From NCBI GenBank assembly GCA_934229335.1, contig CAKQDQ010000101.1, positions 1-8,987 on the forward strand: a stretch of DNA of 8,987 nucleotides, in the 5' to 3' direction. The stretch comes from an uncultured Prevotella sp. (GTDB lineage Bacteria > Bacteroidota > Bacteroidia > Bacteroidales > Bacteroidaceae). The translations under genes were made by a program, and so were the position numbers. The notes under the pieces were generated by a model. That model was not told the origin of the DNA. It was given only the letters and a program-made list of their open reading frames with translations, and ran no database searches. Shown here piece after piece: positions 1 to 6,372 of this stretch. Within the stretch, counting starts at the first letter, position 1; each line of letters begins with the position of its first letter.

Positions 1-1908
1 CGCTCTACTACCTACATGCACGCCTATCTCTGCAGTTCCATTCGTTACCTCGATAGGATCAGTTATTGTTATACTTGGAACTTCCTTAATAAGTATCGCC
101 CCCTGGCTTTCATTGTCACCAGACTTGATATATACATAATCCTTTACACGTGCCGCATCATCAGCACTTGTATGCGCTACCATCTTTAAGAAATACTTAC
201 CGTTAGGAAGAGCTGTCACAGTCTGAGAGATATTCTCTTCATTCAATCCACTTCCCTGCCAGTTCTCCATATAATTTCCTGTATAATCAACAGAGTTCAA
301 TTGGGCACTGGTACCGTAGTTAAGCGCGTTAGATATTCTTGACCAACCTTCTATGTCCTTTCTATCAATCTTTCCTGTTACAGTTGCGTTCTTTACAAAA
401 GCAGTGGCGTTCTTATAGCCTGCTACAATATCTCTCAAATACTGTCTGTAGGCATTTAACAATGCATCCGTGTAGGTCTTTTTGACCTCTGCGGCAGGCA
501 CAGTAGCAGTCTCATACGCAGCCTTAGCTTCATCATACAATGTAAAATCAACTGTAAAGGATGTCTTCTTTGCATACTTGGCAAGCGCTGTCTTTAGTTC
601 CAAGTATGCATTATAATTATCTATTGCCGTCTGTAGAGACACCTTACCATCGACAAGCGCATCTTTGTCGGTCTGGCTAACCCCTTCCGCAGTTTGTATT
701 GCGGAAGTTAAAGCAGCGTTAGCTGCATCTGACGCTTCTAATTTTATAGCCTTAGCTGCTTCTATTGTTTCCTTAAGAGCATCTTGATATACAGAAAGGT
801 CCTCACCATGGTATGTAAGTTTAAAACCCGTACCTACGAACCAGCGTGCGCCTGGTGTTCCATTTGTCTTATATCCCAATGTCAATGTCCCATCTGTTAC
901 ATTGATATTCTCTATCGTATAGTCGGAAGGTGTTTCTTCGTCTTTTTCTATACCTACAAATTTGTCATTAGCGAATGCTCCTACATTACCATTCGGTGCA
1001 TCTCCAGCAACACCATTTGAAGAGTTATACATTGAAGCCGTCAACGTGTACTTTCCGTTTGGTACGCTCAGCGTTTGACTAAAGTTAAAACTCAAATTCG
1101 CTGCTGTACCGTTCCAAAACTCGCAATTATCATTATATTGAGCAGGATGGTTACCACCAGAGTTCGTGTAGGTATATCCTTCTATATTATTTGGATATTG
1201 TGCTTTTACGCCTTTTACTATTGGATTTATTATAAAGTTTGTAAAGTCAACACCTGCTTCCGTAATATTCTTACTTGCATATTTGGACATGTAATCCGTA
1301 CGAGGTATTGCATAAATAACATAATGCCCTACTTCATCTCCGGTTTTACCTGAGTTAATCTCATTTAAGCCATTTGCTTTATCCCAATAGCCAAAATAAT
1401 TTGATGTATATGTTCCGTTCTCTATAGTCCACCCCTTAGTTTCGGTATACGCAAAATTCAATTTGGTCCACTGACACATATGAGGCTGATCATTCGTATG
1501 CCTATACTGCGCTTTATTCCACTCTACCTGCATCAATAATGCACTATAAGCAATACTACGGATATGATAACCATCTGAACCATATTCTATAATCCAGACA
1601 TCTCCTTGATTGGTAAAAGGGTCATTGACATCCACATACCCGATAGCTTTGGTGCCTGCGTAGCCATTGGCATTCTGTTCACTGGCACCGTCAACCAACT
1701 GAAGCATTTTTTCTTCATTGGCGTCTGCAATAACATAATAATACTTTGACAGTTCTGCTGCGTCGGTAGGTAGTTCTTTTACTTCCGTGTAACCATTCGC
1801 CTCCGTAAACAGACTGGCTTTAGTTACTTGGGCATAGGAGTTGTCCCCCCCCCAGAGAATCATTGCTGCAGAAGAAGCAGTGATTAGTAGTAGTCTTTTC
1901 TTTTTCAT
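1..1908 (-). CDS. Large secreted multidomain protein, N-terminal part (runs off left edge)
   Basis: The frame is open for 636 codons from ATG at 1908 to the window edge with no stop, so the gene is 3'-truncated here. Residues 1-27 look like a signal peptide (MKKKRLLLITASSAAM, then a possible cleavage region around SYAQ), implying export. Residues 35-210 are rich in aromatic residues and Gly/Asn, in a pattern like a beta-trefoil or other lectin-like fold (WIIEYGSDGYHIRS at 105-118); this is weak. Residues 215-372 look like a jelly-roll, galactose-binding-like domain, with FSQTLSVPNGKYTLTASMYN at 276-295. Residues 373-490 are Ala/Lys-rich helices resembling FIVAR-type modules. Residues 500-636 begin a second jelly-roll with the matching ISQTVTALPNGKYFLKM at 560-576. 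This module set is common in Bacteroidetes secreted glycan-binding or glycan-degrading proteins, but no catalytic domain is visible and I do not assign an enzyme activity. Codons 19-22 contain a run of nine G, a possible phase-variation tract. It lies downstream of the rhamnogalacturonan lyase gene, past a terminator, so it is probably transcribed from its own promoter. Confidence 0.88.
   Translation of the reverse strand, partial: MKKKRLLLITASSAAMILWGGDNSYAQVTKASLFTEANGYTEVKELPTDAAELSKYYYVIADANEEKMLQLVDGASEQNANGYAGTKAIGYVDVNDPFTNQGDVWIIEYGSDGYHIRSIAYSALLMQVEWNKAQYRHTNDQPHMCQWTKLNFAYTETKGWTIENGTYTSNYFGYWDKANGLNEINSGKTGDEVGHYVIYAIPRTDYMSKYASKNITEAGVDFTNFIINPIVKGVKAQYPNNIEGYTYTNSGGNHPAQYNDNCEFWNGTAANLSFNFSQTLSVPNGKYTLTASMYNSSNGVAGDAPNGNVGAFANDKFVGIEKDEETPSDYTIENINVTDGTLTLGYKTNGTPGARWFVGTGFKLTYHGEDLSVYQDALKETIEAAKAIKLEASDAANAALTSAIQTAEGVSQTDKDALVDGKVSLQTAIDNYNAYLELKTALAKYAKKTSFTVDFTLYDEAKAAYETATVPAAEVKKTYTDALLNAYRQYLRDIVAGYKNATAFVKNATVTGKIDRKDIEGWSRISNALNYGTSAQLNSVDYTGNYMENWQGSGLNEENISQTVTALPNGKYFLKMVAHTSADDAARVKDYVYIKSGDNESQGAILIKEVPSITITDPIEVTNGTAEIGVHVGSRA
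1845..1853 (-). repeat. G9 homopolymer tract in the signal-peptide codons
   Basis: Nine consecutive C on the plus strand read as nine G in the coding strand (TGG GGG GGG GAC, residues W19 to D22). With nine G the frame is open to the window edge. With eight G the frame reaches TAA seven codons after the run. With ten G it reaches TAA at the eleventh codon after the same TGG GGG GGG. The tract is seen directly; its variability is an inference from slipped-strand behaviour of poly-G tracts in other bacteria. Confidence 0.9.
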
Positions 1909-1972
1909 TTCTGTTAGTTTTATAGTTTTAGTTTTACAAAAAACAGTGTGTGCTTTTTCTATGTATTACGAA

Positions 1973-2004
1973 TAAACATATATTAATACTTACTCTCTAT
2001 GAAA
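1973..2004 (-). promoter_or_regulatory. Candidate Bacteroidetes promoter of the left secreted-protein gene
   Basis: Read on the minus strand, TTTC (2004-2001), a 20-base spacer, then TATGTTTA (1980-1973). These match the Bacteroidetes -33 TTTG and -7 TAnnTTTG at 3 of 4 and 5 of 6 fixed positions. A start site near 1966 would give a leader of about 58 bases before ATG at 1908. The leader ends in an A-rich stretch (AAACTAACAGAA) with no clear Shine-Dalgarno, as is usual in this phylum. Neither box is perfect, so this is a candidate only. Confidence 0.4.
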
Positions 2005-2045
2005 GTTTTTTTTCACTCTCTCCATATTCTATATAACAATTCCGC

Positions 2046-2089
2046 GATAATAAAAGGCATGGAACGTCATTACAGTGCCTTTTATTATC
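2046..2089. terminator. Symmetrical intrinsic terminator after the rhamnogalacturonan lyase gene
   Basis: A perfect 14-bp inverted repeat (2046-2059 with 2076-2089) with a 16-base loop. The stem core is AAAAGGCA/TGCCTTTT, so the T-run is present in either direction. It lies 60 bases after the lyase stop and about 140 bases before the next minus-strand gene, so it most likely ends the lyase transcript and separates the two genes. Confidence 0.8.
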
Positions 2090-2148
2090 ACATAACTGTT
2101 ACTCTTAGTCCGAAACTTCGTTAATTTATGTCGCCCTTTTATTATTTG

Positions 2149-4791
2149 TTAATACCTTATTTTCTTGTCGCCAACGATGTATATGCCCTTCTGTGGAGCG
2201 GTAACACGGCGCCCGTTAAGGTCGTAAACAGCAGTCTTATGGTTGGGGGCAGACTGTTGTAACTGTACAGTGCCTATGCCAGAGGCTTTTGTATAAGTAA
2301 AGGTCACCTTTCCCATAATCTGCTTGTTCTTTCCCGCTGCGTCAACATCACTGGTGGTGATAAGAGAGTTATCAAACTTCAGCACGATGTTCTTTGCGGC
2401 GGCAAATCCCTTAGCTTCTGCCGTTACAGGGGTAGAGCCTGCCGTTCCGCCAGGTAACTTCACGGCATTGGCAAGCACAGAAACATCAGAACCATCAATA
2501 CAGATGTCAGTCAACGTTATAGAGCGGTCGGCGGTGGTAGAGGTATTGTTGCTGTAGCCTTCCAGACTTATGCCTGTTATCACGTAGCCAGACGCTACGC
2601 TGAAGGTAATGGTATTGCCATTATTGTTAGTGCGCATCTTGATATATCCGTTCTTTGAAGACGCTGTCAGTTCCTGATTCTCACCAGCCACATAGCAAGT
2701 GCCGTTCACCTTACCCTTATCCTCTGCCGGCATTGTCAGTTCCTCCGTGCCGCTGGTTGTCGGGTCGGTAGGCGTATCTACGGTAGGAGCGGCAGGAGCG
2801 TTGTTGGCAGTCTTAGTAACGTAAGTGCTTCCGTTAATGCCAAGGTAGTCAGGCAGACTGTATCCAAGGTGAGGAGGCTGGTTATATGACGAGTTTTGCC
2901 ATGCTATGCCCATGCGGTAGAGGTGGTCTTCCATAAGACACGGCACCTTATACTGTGTCTCTTCTGGTGTAGAGAATATCATCAGCGTACACTGGTCGGA
3001 GGTATGTTCCTCCTCATTAGCATACATTATTATCTCTTCGCGCCAGTCTCCCATGATGTCCGCTTGCAGACAGGGCGTACCCTTCGTAGTGTTACAGGTA
3101 GAAGGACTGCCGTATGCGGCAAACTCCTGGAAGGTTGTAATCTTCTTACTTTTCGTGTTATAGGTGCGTATGCGTGGCGCACACTTTCCCGTACCGCTGT
3201 CGTAACGTCCGTCGAATGTTTGGTCGTATGGGTCACCTGTCCAGTATATGCGGTAGTTAGTGTCTGGTTTGCTACTAAGGAGCACGTCGCCCGTATCGCA
3301 TGAGCGAATGTTACCGTCAGCCGACGACCAGAACTCATAGCCACGATGTGCAGGTATAAAGTCGGCAGCCAGACCGCGTCCGTTATCCTCCGTACCAGTT
3401 GCACTGACAAGCAGTTCGCCTGTTGTGGCATCGTGTACATCATATCCATACGGACTCTCCTCATGAGGCATCATTATTTCGAGTCCTTTTCTGTCAGGGC
3501 AGAGGTCAGCTAAATGTATGGCATCACCGTGTCCCTTGCCAGTAGAACACAGTAGCGTGCCATCATGTCCTATCGTTGCTCCGCCAGTCACTATCTCATC
3601 ATAACCGTCACCGTTCACGTCGCCCACGCTAATGCCGTGCACTCCCTGTCCGTAACTGGACTTGTCGGTACCGTATGATAGCACCTTGCCATCAGCATCC
3701 ACGGTGCTCCACGCCTTGGCACCAGTGCCACGGTGCAGCCATCGTGTAGAGAGCTTCTTGCCGTCCCAGTCTACCGCCCACAGGTAGCAGTTGGTGTAGT
3801 AGCCGCGCTGCATTATAGCCGTCGGCTTACCGTCCTCACCATCAAGGTAAGCCACGGCGGCATTATATCTGTTACCACGGTTATAGTTACTGTCGCCCCA
3901 TACGCTTGAGTTGTAAGATGTTGCCGCCTTCGGGAAAGAGTCTCCCGAACGACTCGGTGAATAATATATGGTGTGCATGGCTGCACCAGTCTCTCCGTTA
4001 AAGACAGTGAGGAACTCCTCGCCGCCACTAATGCGACCGTTGCTGTTAACGTAAGTCTTAGAATTGTCAACATCAGTCACCTCAGCCTCAGTGCCAGCCT
4101 TGCTGACGTAGTTTCCCTTACCGTCCTTTGAGCCAGGGGCAGTTTTGCATATCACCTCCGCCTTGCCATCACCATCAAAGTCGTACACAAGGAACTGCGT
4201 GTAATGGTTGCCAGAGCGTACGTTCAGTCCGAGATTGATGCGCCATAGTTGCGTACCGTCCATGCGGTAGGCGTCAATAATGCACGGTGAGGTGTAGCCA
4301 TTGTATCCATTATCTTGCTGATTGCTCGGCATCCACTTCAATACCAGTTCATAGTTACCGTCACCATCGAGGTCACCCACACTAATATCGTCAGGCACAT
4401 AATACGCCTTATTACCTTTCACAGGTGCCTCAGGAGCAGGACGATTCACCTTTATCGTGGTAAACATATTGTCCCACGCCCTCACTTCCTCCGTCTGATA
4501 TAGCGTCCCTGAGCGCATCTGCTCCAGCTTATACACCGCACCTGGCTTACCACTCTTGTCCAGCCAGTTAGTCTTGGCTGTAAGCCCTTTCACTACCGCT
4601 ACGCCATCTCGGTAAAGGTTGTATGATATATTCTCGTTATTATCGGCTGTCAAGGCTCTCCATGTCACGAGAACACCCGTCTTTGTTGACACGGCTACAG
4701 GAGCACGCTTGGTCAATGTATGTGTTGCCATGCCCCCCATCGGCAACAAGGTAGCTGCCACGAGTGAGCAAAGAAGTTTTTTCTTATTCAT
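2149..4791 (-). CDS. Secreted rhamnogalacturonan lyase, polysaccharide lyase family 11 (YesW/YesX-like)
   Basis: An 880-residue exported enzyme expected to cleave the rhamnose-galacturonate backbone of rhamnogalacturonan I (pectin) by beta-elimination, leaving an unsaturated galacturonate end. Residues 1-22 are a signal peptide (MNKKKLLCSLVAATLL, cleavage near GGMA/T). Residues 27-115 form the N-terminal beta-sandwich typical of PL11 (VLVTWRAL at 40-47, YNLYRDG at 57-63). Residues 128-655 are the beta-propeller catalytic domain, with calcium-loop motifs DLDGDGNYE (140-148), DFDGDGKAE (204-212) and DVNGDGYDE (391-399), and GDWREEIIMY at 581-590. This core matches the roughly 620-residue length of B. 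subtilis YesW. A Pro/Thr linker (666-683) leads to an extra beta-rich domain (685-835) of unknown role, then a tail (VYDLNGRRV to KKIRY, 855-880) like type IX secretion C-terminal domains. Whether it acts as endo- or exo-lyase cannot be told from sequence. No SusC/SusD genes or other pectin enzymes are in the window. The start is supported by the signal peptide following it directly. Confidence 0.93.
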   Translation of the reverse strand: MNKKKLLCSLVAATLLPMGGMATHTLTKRAPVAVSTKTGVLVTWRALTADNNENISYNLYRDGVAVVKGLTAKTNWLDKSGKPGAVYKLEQMRSGTLYQTEEVRAWDNMFTTIKVNRPAPEAPVKGNKAYYVPDDISVGDLDGDGNYELVLKWMPSNQQDNGYNGYTSPCIIDAYRMDGTQLWRINLGLNVRSGNHYTQFLVYDFDGDGKAEVICKTAPGSKDGKGNYVSKAGTEAEVTDVDNSKTYVNSNGRISGGEEFLTVFNGETGAAMHTIYYSPSRSGDSFPKAATSYNSSVWGDSNYNRGNRYNAAVAYLDGEDGKPTAIMQRGYYTNCYLWAVDWDGKKLSTRWLHRGTGAKAWSTVDADGKVLSYGTDKSSYGQGVHGISVGDVNGDGYDEIVTGGATIGHDGTLLCSTGKGHGDAIHLADLCPDRKGLEIMMPHEESPYGYDVHDATTGELLVSATGTEDNGRGLAADFIPAHRGYEFWSSADGNIRSCDTGDVLLSSKPDTNYRIYWTGDPYDQTFDGRYDSGTGKCAPRIRTYNTKSKKITTFQEFAAYGSPSTCNTTKGTPCLQADIMGDWREEIIMYANEEEHTSDQCTLMIFSTPEETQYKVPCLMEDHLYRMGIAWQNSSYNQPPHLGYSLPDYLGINGSTYVTKTANNAPAAPTVDTPTDPTTSGTEELTMPAEDKGKVNGTCYVAGENQELTASSKNGYIKMRTNNNGNTITFSVASGYVITGISLEGYSNNTSTTADRSITLTDICIDGSDVSVLANAVKLPGGTAGSTPVTAEAKGFAAAKNIVLKFDNSLITTSDVDAAGKNKQIMGKVTFTYTKASGIGTVQLQQSAPNHKTAVYDLNGRRVTAPQKGIYIVGDKKIRY

Positions 4792-4848
4792 AAATAGTTA
4801 GTTACTGAAGTTTAGGATTTAGATATATTATACATTGCTCTATTCTGT

Positions 4849-4867
4849 CCGAGGTTATAAACCACGG
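4849..4867 (-). other. Short hairpin between the glycosyltransferase and lyase genes
   Basis: CCGAGGTT (4849-4856) pairs with AACCACGG (4860-4867) around a 3-base ATA loop, with one A-A mismatch. No T-run follows in the direction of transcription, so a terminator is not well supported; it may be a weak attenuator, an operator or chance. The rest of 4792-4903 is AT-rich, and I found no convincing -33/-7 pair for the lyase gene. Confidence 0.25.
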
Positions 4868-4903
4868 CTCCATATTACAACGTCTTTTATTAAGTGCCGC
4901 TTA

Positions 4904-5965
4904 TTATAGAAGCGATCTATACAGGTTTACCATCTCCTCGGTAAGCTTCTCTGGTGTAAAACGCTCCATGCAGTACCGGTACGCCTTCTCTCCCCTCTCC
5001 CTACATTCGTCAGACGAATCCATCAGTGTGCGTATGGCGTCTGCCATCTGCTTCACGCTGTTAGGATTAACGAGTATTGCTGCTGGTCCTGCCGCTTCGG
5101 GTAGCGATGATACATTACTTGTTATCACAGGACATTTCTGTAATGCCGCCTCTACTACAGGAAGCCCGAAGCCTTCATAAAACGATGGGTATATAAGGCA
5201 TCTCGCACGGCGATAGAGTGCTTGCAGCGTGCCAGTATCGTGTATATTGGTCTCTATGCGGACGTAGTTGCGTAACTTTCGTTCCTCGATATACCGCTCT
5301 ACCTTTGTACGATACTCCCTACCGTTGCCCACAGCTATCAGTAAGGGTCGCTCGTTGGCAGGTATAGCGTCTATTGCTTTCACTATACCGAGCAGATTCT
5401 TACGACTGTTTATCGACCCTACCGTCAGCACATACTCCCTGCCTTGCGTATAAGGTAATACACGGTTACATATCTTCTGTGCCTCGTCAATGCCCATTGG
5501 CGAATAAAAGGTCTTCTGTACAGGCTGGTATATCACAGAGATTCTATTCTCTGGAACACCGTAGAAACGCATCACGTCACGCTTGGTCGACTCGCTGATA
5601 CAGACCACATGAGTGGCATTGCGAGCAGACCAGCCATATTTCAGGTCGTAGATATGACGGTCAAAGATAGTATACATATCTGGGAATGTGCGCCATGCCA
5701 CATCGTGCATGGTGACAACAGACGGTATGCCTGCCTTGATAATGTCGCGAGGTAACTCGTTTGACAGTCCGTGAAAGAGTCGACAACCATCGAACGCAGC
5801 CTTACGTCCGAGGCGAAAAGTGCGTTCTATACTCTTGCTATCGTAAAGAATGGGCGTAATGTCAGGATACATATCCTTGATGTCCTGTACAAGTGTGCGA
5901 CTGTAGTTACCCAATCCTGTCTGGTTATGGTAGTACCTCTTTGCGTCGTAGCCTATGGTGAGCAT
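4904..5965 (-). CDS. Glycosyltransferase, GT4 family (glycosyl transferases group 1)
   Basis: A 353-residue cytoplasmic, probably membrane-associated enzyme with the GT-B fold, expected to transfer a sugar from a nucleotide-sugar donor with retention of configuration, typically onto a surface polysaccharide or lipid-linked acceptor. The N-terminal acceptor domain (1-165) carries the glycine-rich TGLGNYSR (16-23) and VVTMHDVAW (83-91). The C-terminal donor domain (175-353) has VGSINSRKN (182-190), with the Arg-Lys pair usual in GT4, and EGFGLPVVE (264-272), the EX7E motif whose glutamates contact the donor. The length is normal and there is no signal peptide or transmembrane segment. The start is supported by the family-typical opening (IGYDAKR...TGLGNYS). 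Donor and acceptor sugars cannot be assigned. It is divergent from priA and 112 bases upstream of the lyase gene on the same strand; read-through is possible, but a functional link is not evident. Confidence 0.92.
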   Translation of the reverse strand: MLTIGYDAKRYYHNQTGLGNYSRTLVQDIKDMYPDITPILYDSKSIERTFRLGRKAAFDGCRLFHGLSNELPRDIIKAGIPSVVTMHDVAWRTFPDMYTIFDRHIYDLKYGWSARNATHVVCISESTKRDVMRFYGVPENRISVIYQPVQKTFYSPMGIDEAQKICNRVLPYTQGREYVLTVGSINSRKNLLGIVKAIDAIPANERPLLIAVGNGREYRTKVERYIEERKLRNYVRIETNIHDTGTLQALYRRARCLIYPSFYEGFGLPVVEAALQKCPVITSNVSSLPEAAGPAAILVNPNSVKQMADAIRTLMDSSDECRERGEKAYRYCMERFTPEKLTEEMVNLYRSLL

Positions 5966-6002
5966 AATATATTTGTTTTGTTTCTGGCTCGTAGTGTTAT
6001 TA

Positions 6003-6026
6003 TAAGTAAGTATTCAAAATTATTTT
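6003..6026 (+). repeat. Left arm of a 24-bp inverted repeat
   Basis: This stretch starts with TAAGTAAGT and is the reverse complement of 6178-6201 at 23 of 24 positions; the only difference is at position 6012 (A here, G in the other arm read in the same orientation). The match stops sharply at 6003. The arm ends are 151 bases apart, giving a 199-bp unit. Confidence 0.9.
6015..6022 (-). promoter_or_regulatory. -7 box directed at the glycosyltransferase gene
   Basis: The minus strand reads TAATTTTG, an exact match to the Bacteroidetes -7 consensus TAnnTTTG. A start site near 6008 would give a leader of about 43 bases before ATG at 5965. There is no convincing TTTG or TTG about 20 bases upstream. 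The box lies inside the left arm of the inverted repeat. Confidence 0.5.
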
Positions 6027-6177
6027 TATCAATAAGTAAGTTAATGTTCTTGTATTATTGTGAATATTTAATACAGTCTCTTTTGGTCATCTGCCTCCCC
6101 TGTTTTCGGTCACAATGCCCACATTGCTCTCTCAAACAGTGAAACTAACTGCCTCAAAATAGGCTATATTAAATATC

Positions 6178-6201
6178 AAAATAATTTTGAACACTTACTT
6201 A
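6178..6201 (-). repeat. Right arm of a 24-bp inverted repeat
   Basis: This is the inverted copy of 6003-6026, with one mismatch. It ends with ACTTACTTA at 6193-6201. The match does not extend past 6201. No target-site duplication longer than TA is visible beside the arms. Confidence 0.9.
6182..6189 (+). promoter_or_regulatory. -7 box directed towards priA, inside the right repeat arm
   Basis: The plus strand reads TAATTTTG, an exact TAnnTTTG, mirroring the box in the left arm. Initiation here would give a leader of about 175 bases to the priA start. There is no clear -33 box, so it may be a weak or secondary promoter, or only a by-product of the inverted repeat. Confidence 0.3.
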
Positions 6202-6203
6202 GC

Positions 6204-6233
6204 AGCGAGTAACAGCACAATACTCGACTCGCT
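6204..6233. other. Hairpin-forming inverted repeat upstream of priA
   Basis: AGCGAGT (6204-6210) and ACTCGCT (6227-6233) form a perfect 7-bp stem with a 16-base loop, just outside the right arm of the larger repeat. No T-run follows on either side, so it is not a standard terminator. It could be a protein-binding site or chance. Confidence 0.3.
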
Positions 6234-6312
6234 TCCGACCGCAAAGTTAACAATAAAAACTGACATTACAAAATAATATAATGACAAAAAGCTCTTGAAC
6301 AGAGTATACCTC

Positions 6313-6343
6313 TTGCAAGAACGGGATTGTTTTTGTAATTTTG
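6313..6343 (+). promoter_or_regulatory. priA promoter (TTG, 20-base spacer, TAATTTTG)
   Basis: TTG at 6313-6315 and TAATTTTG at 6336-6343 match the Bacteroidetes -33 and -7 elements with a suitable 20-base spacing. A start site near 6350 would give a leader of about 23 bases to ATG at 6373. The -33 box sits in a perfect 10-bp palindrome, TCTTGCAAGA, at 6311-6320. The promoter overlaps the in-frame extension starting at 6295, which argues against that longer start. Confidence 0.6.
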
Positions 6344-6372
6344 TGACGCTAAACCAATTCAGACAACCGACA

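Larger units (their letters stand above)
5966..6372. other. Divergent intergenic region between the glycosyltransferase and priA
   Basis: A 407-base non-coding stretch once the priA start is placed at 6373. It is AT-rich on the left and contains a 24-bp inverted repeat (6003-6026 with 6178-6201), outward-facing -7 boxes, a 10-bp direct repeat, a GC-richer hairpin (6204-6233) and the priA promoter (6313-6343). Between the arms (6027-6177) is a smaller AT-rich inverted match (6064-6073, ATATTTAATA, with 6168-6177). Small plus-strand reading frames here lack any recognisable protein signature. Confidence 0.75.

Noticed and set aside
784..1353. Plus-strand open frames of 78 and 92 codons
   Set aside because: They lie opposite the long open minus-strand frame, which has a signal peptide and repeated modules. 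Their Cys/Ile/Tyr-rich products look like no protein family.
2896..4073. Several open frames of 86-144 codons on both strands inside the lyase gene
   Set aside because: They overlap the PL11 catalytic domain, which has intact conserved motifs in one continuous frame, so they are out-of-frame shadows.
5771..6142. Plus-strand open frame of 123 codons crossing the glycosyltransferase start
   Set aside because: It is antisense to the glycosyltransferase N-terminus and then runs into the AT-rich inverted-repeat region; it shows no family features.
6003..6201. Mpi-type invertible promoter of the Bacteroides capsule kind
   Set aside because: As a firm call this is not supported: the arms do not contain the GTTAC-N7-GTAAC pattern I recall for those sites, no recombinase is nearby, and the -7 boxes are in the arms rather than between them. 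It remains one hypothesis among several.
6239..6253. CGCAAAGTTAAC-like stretch as a recurrent Bacteroidales intergenic motif
   Set aside because: It recalls short GCAAAG-type sequences often seen between Bacteroidales genes, but a single copy in this window is not enough to call a feature.
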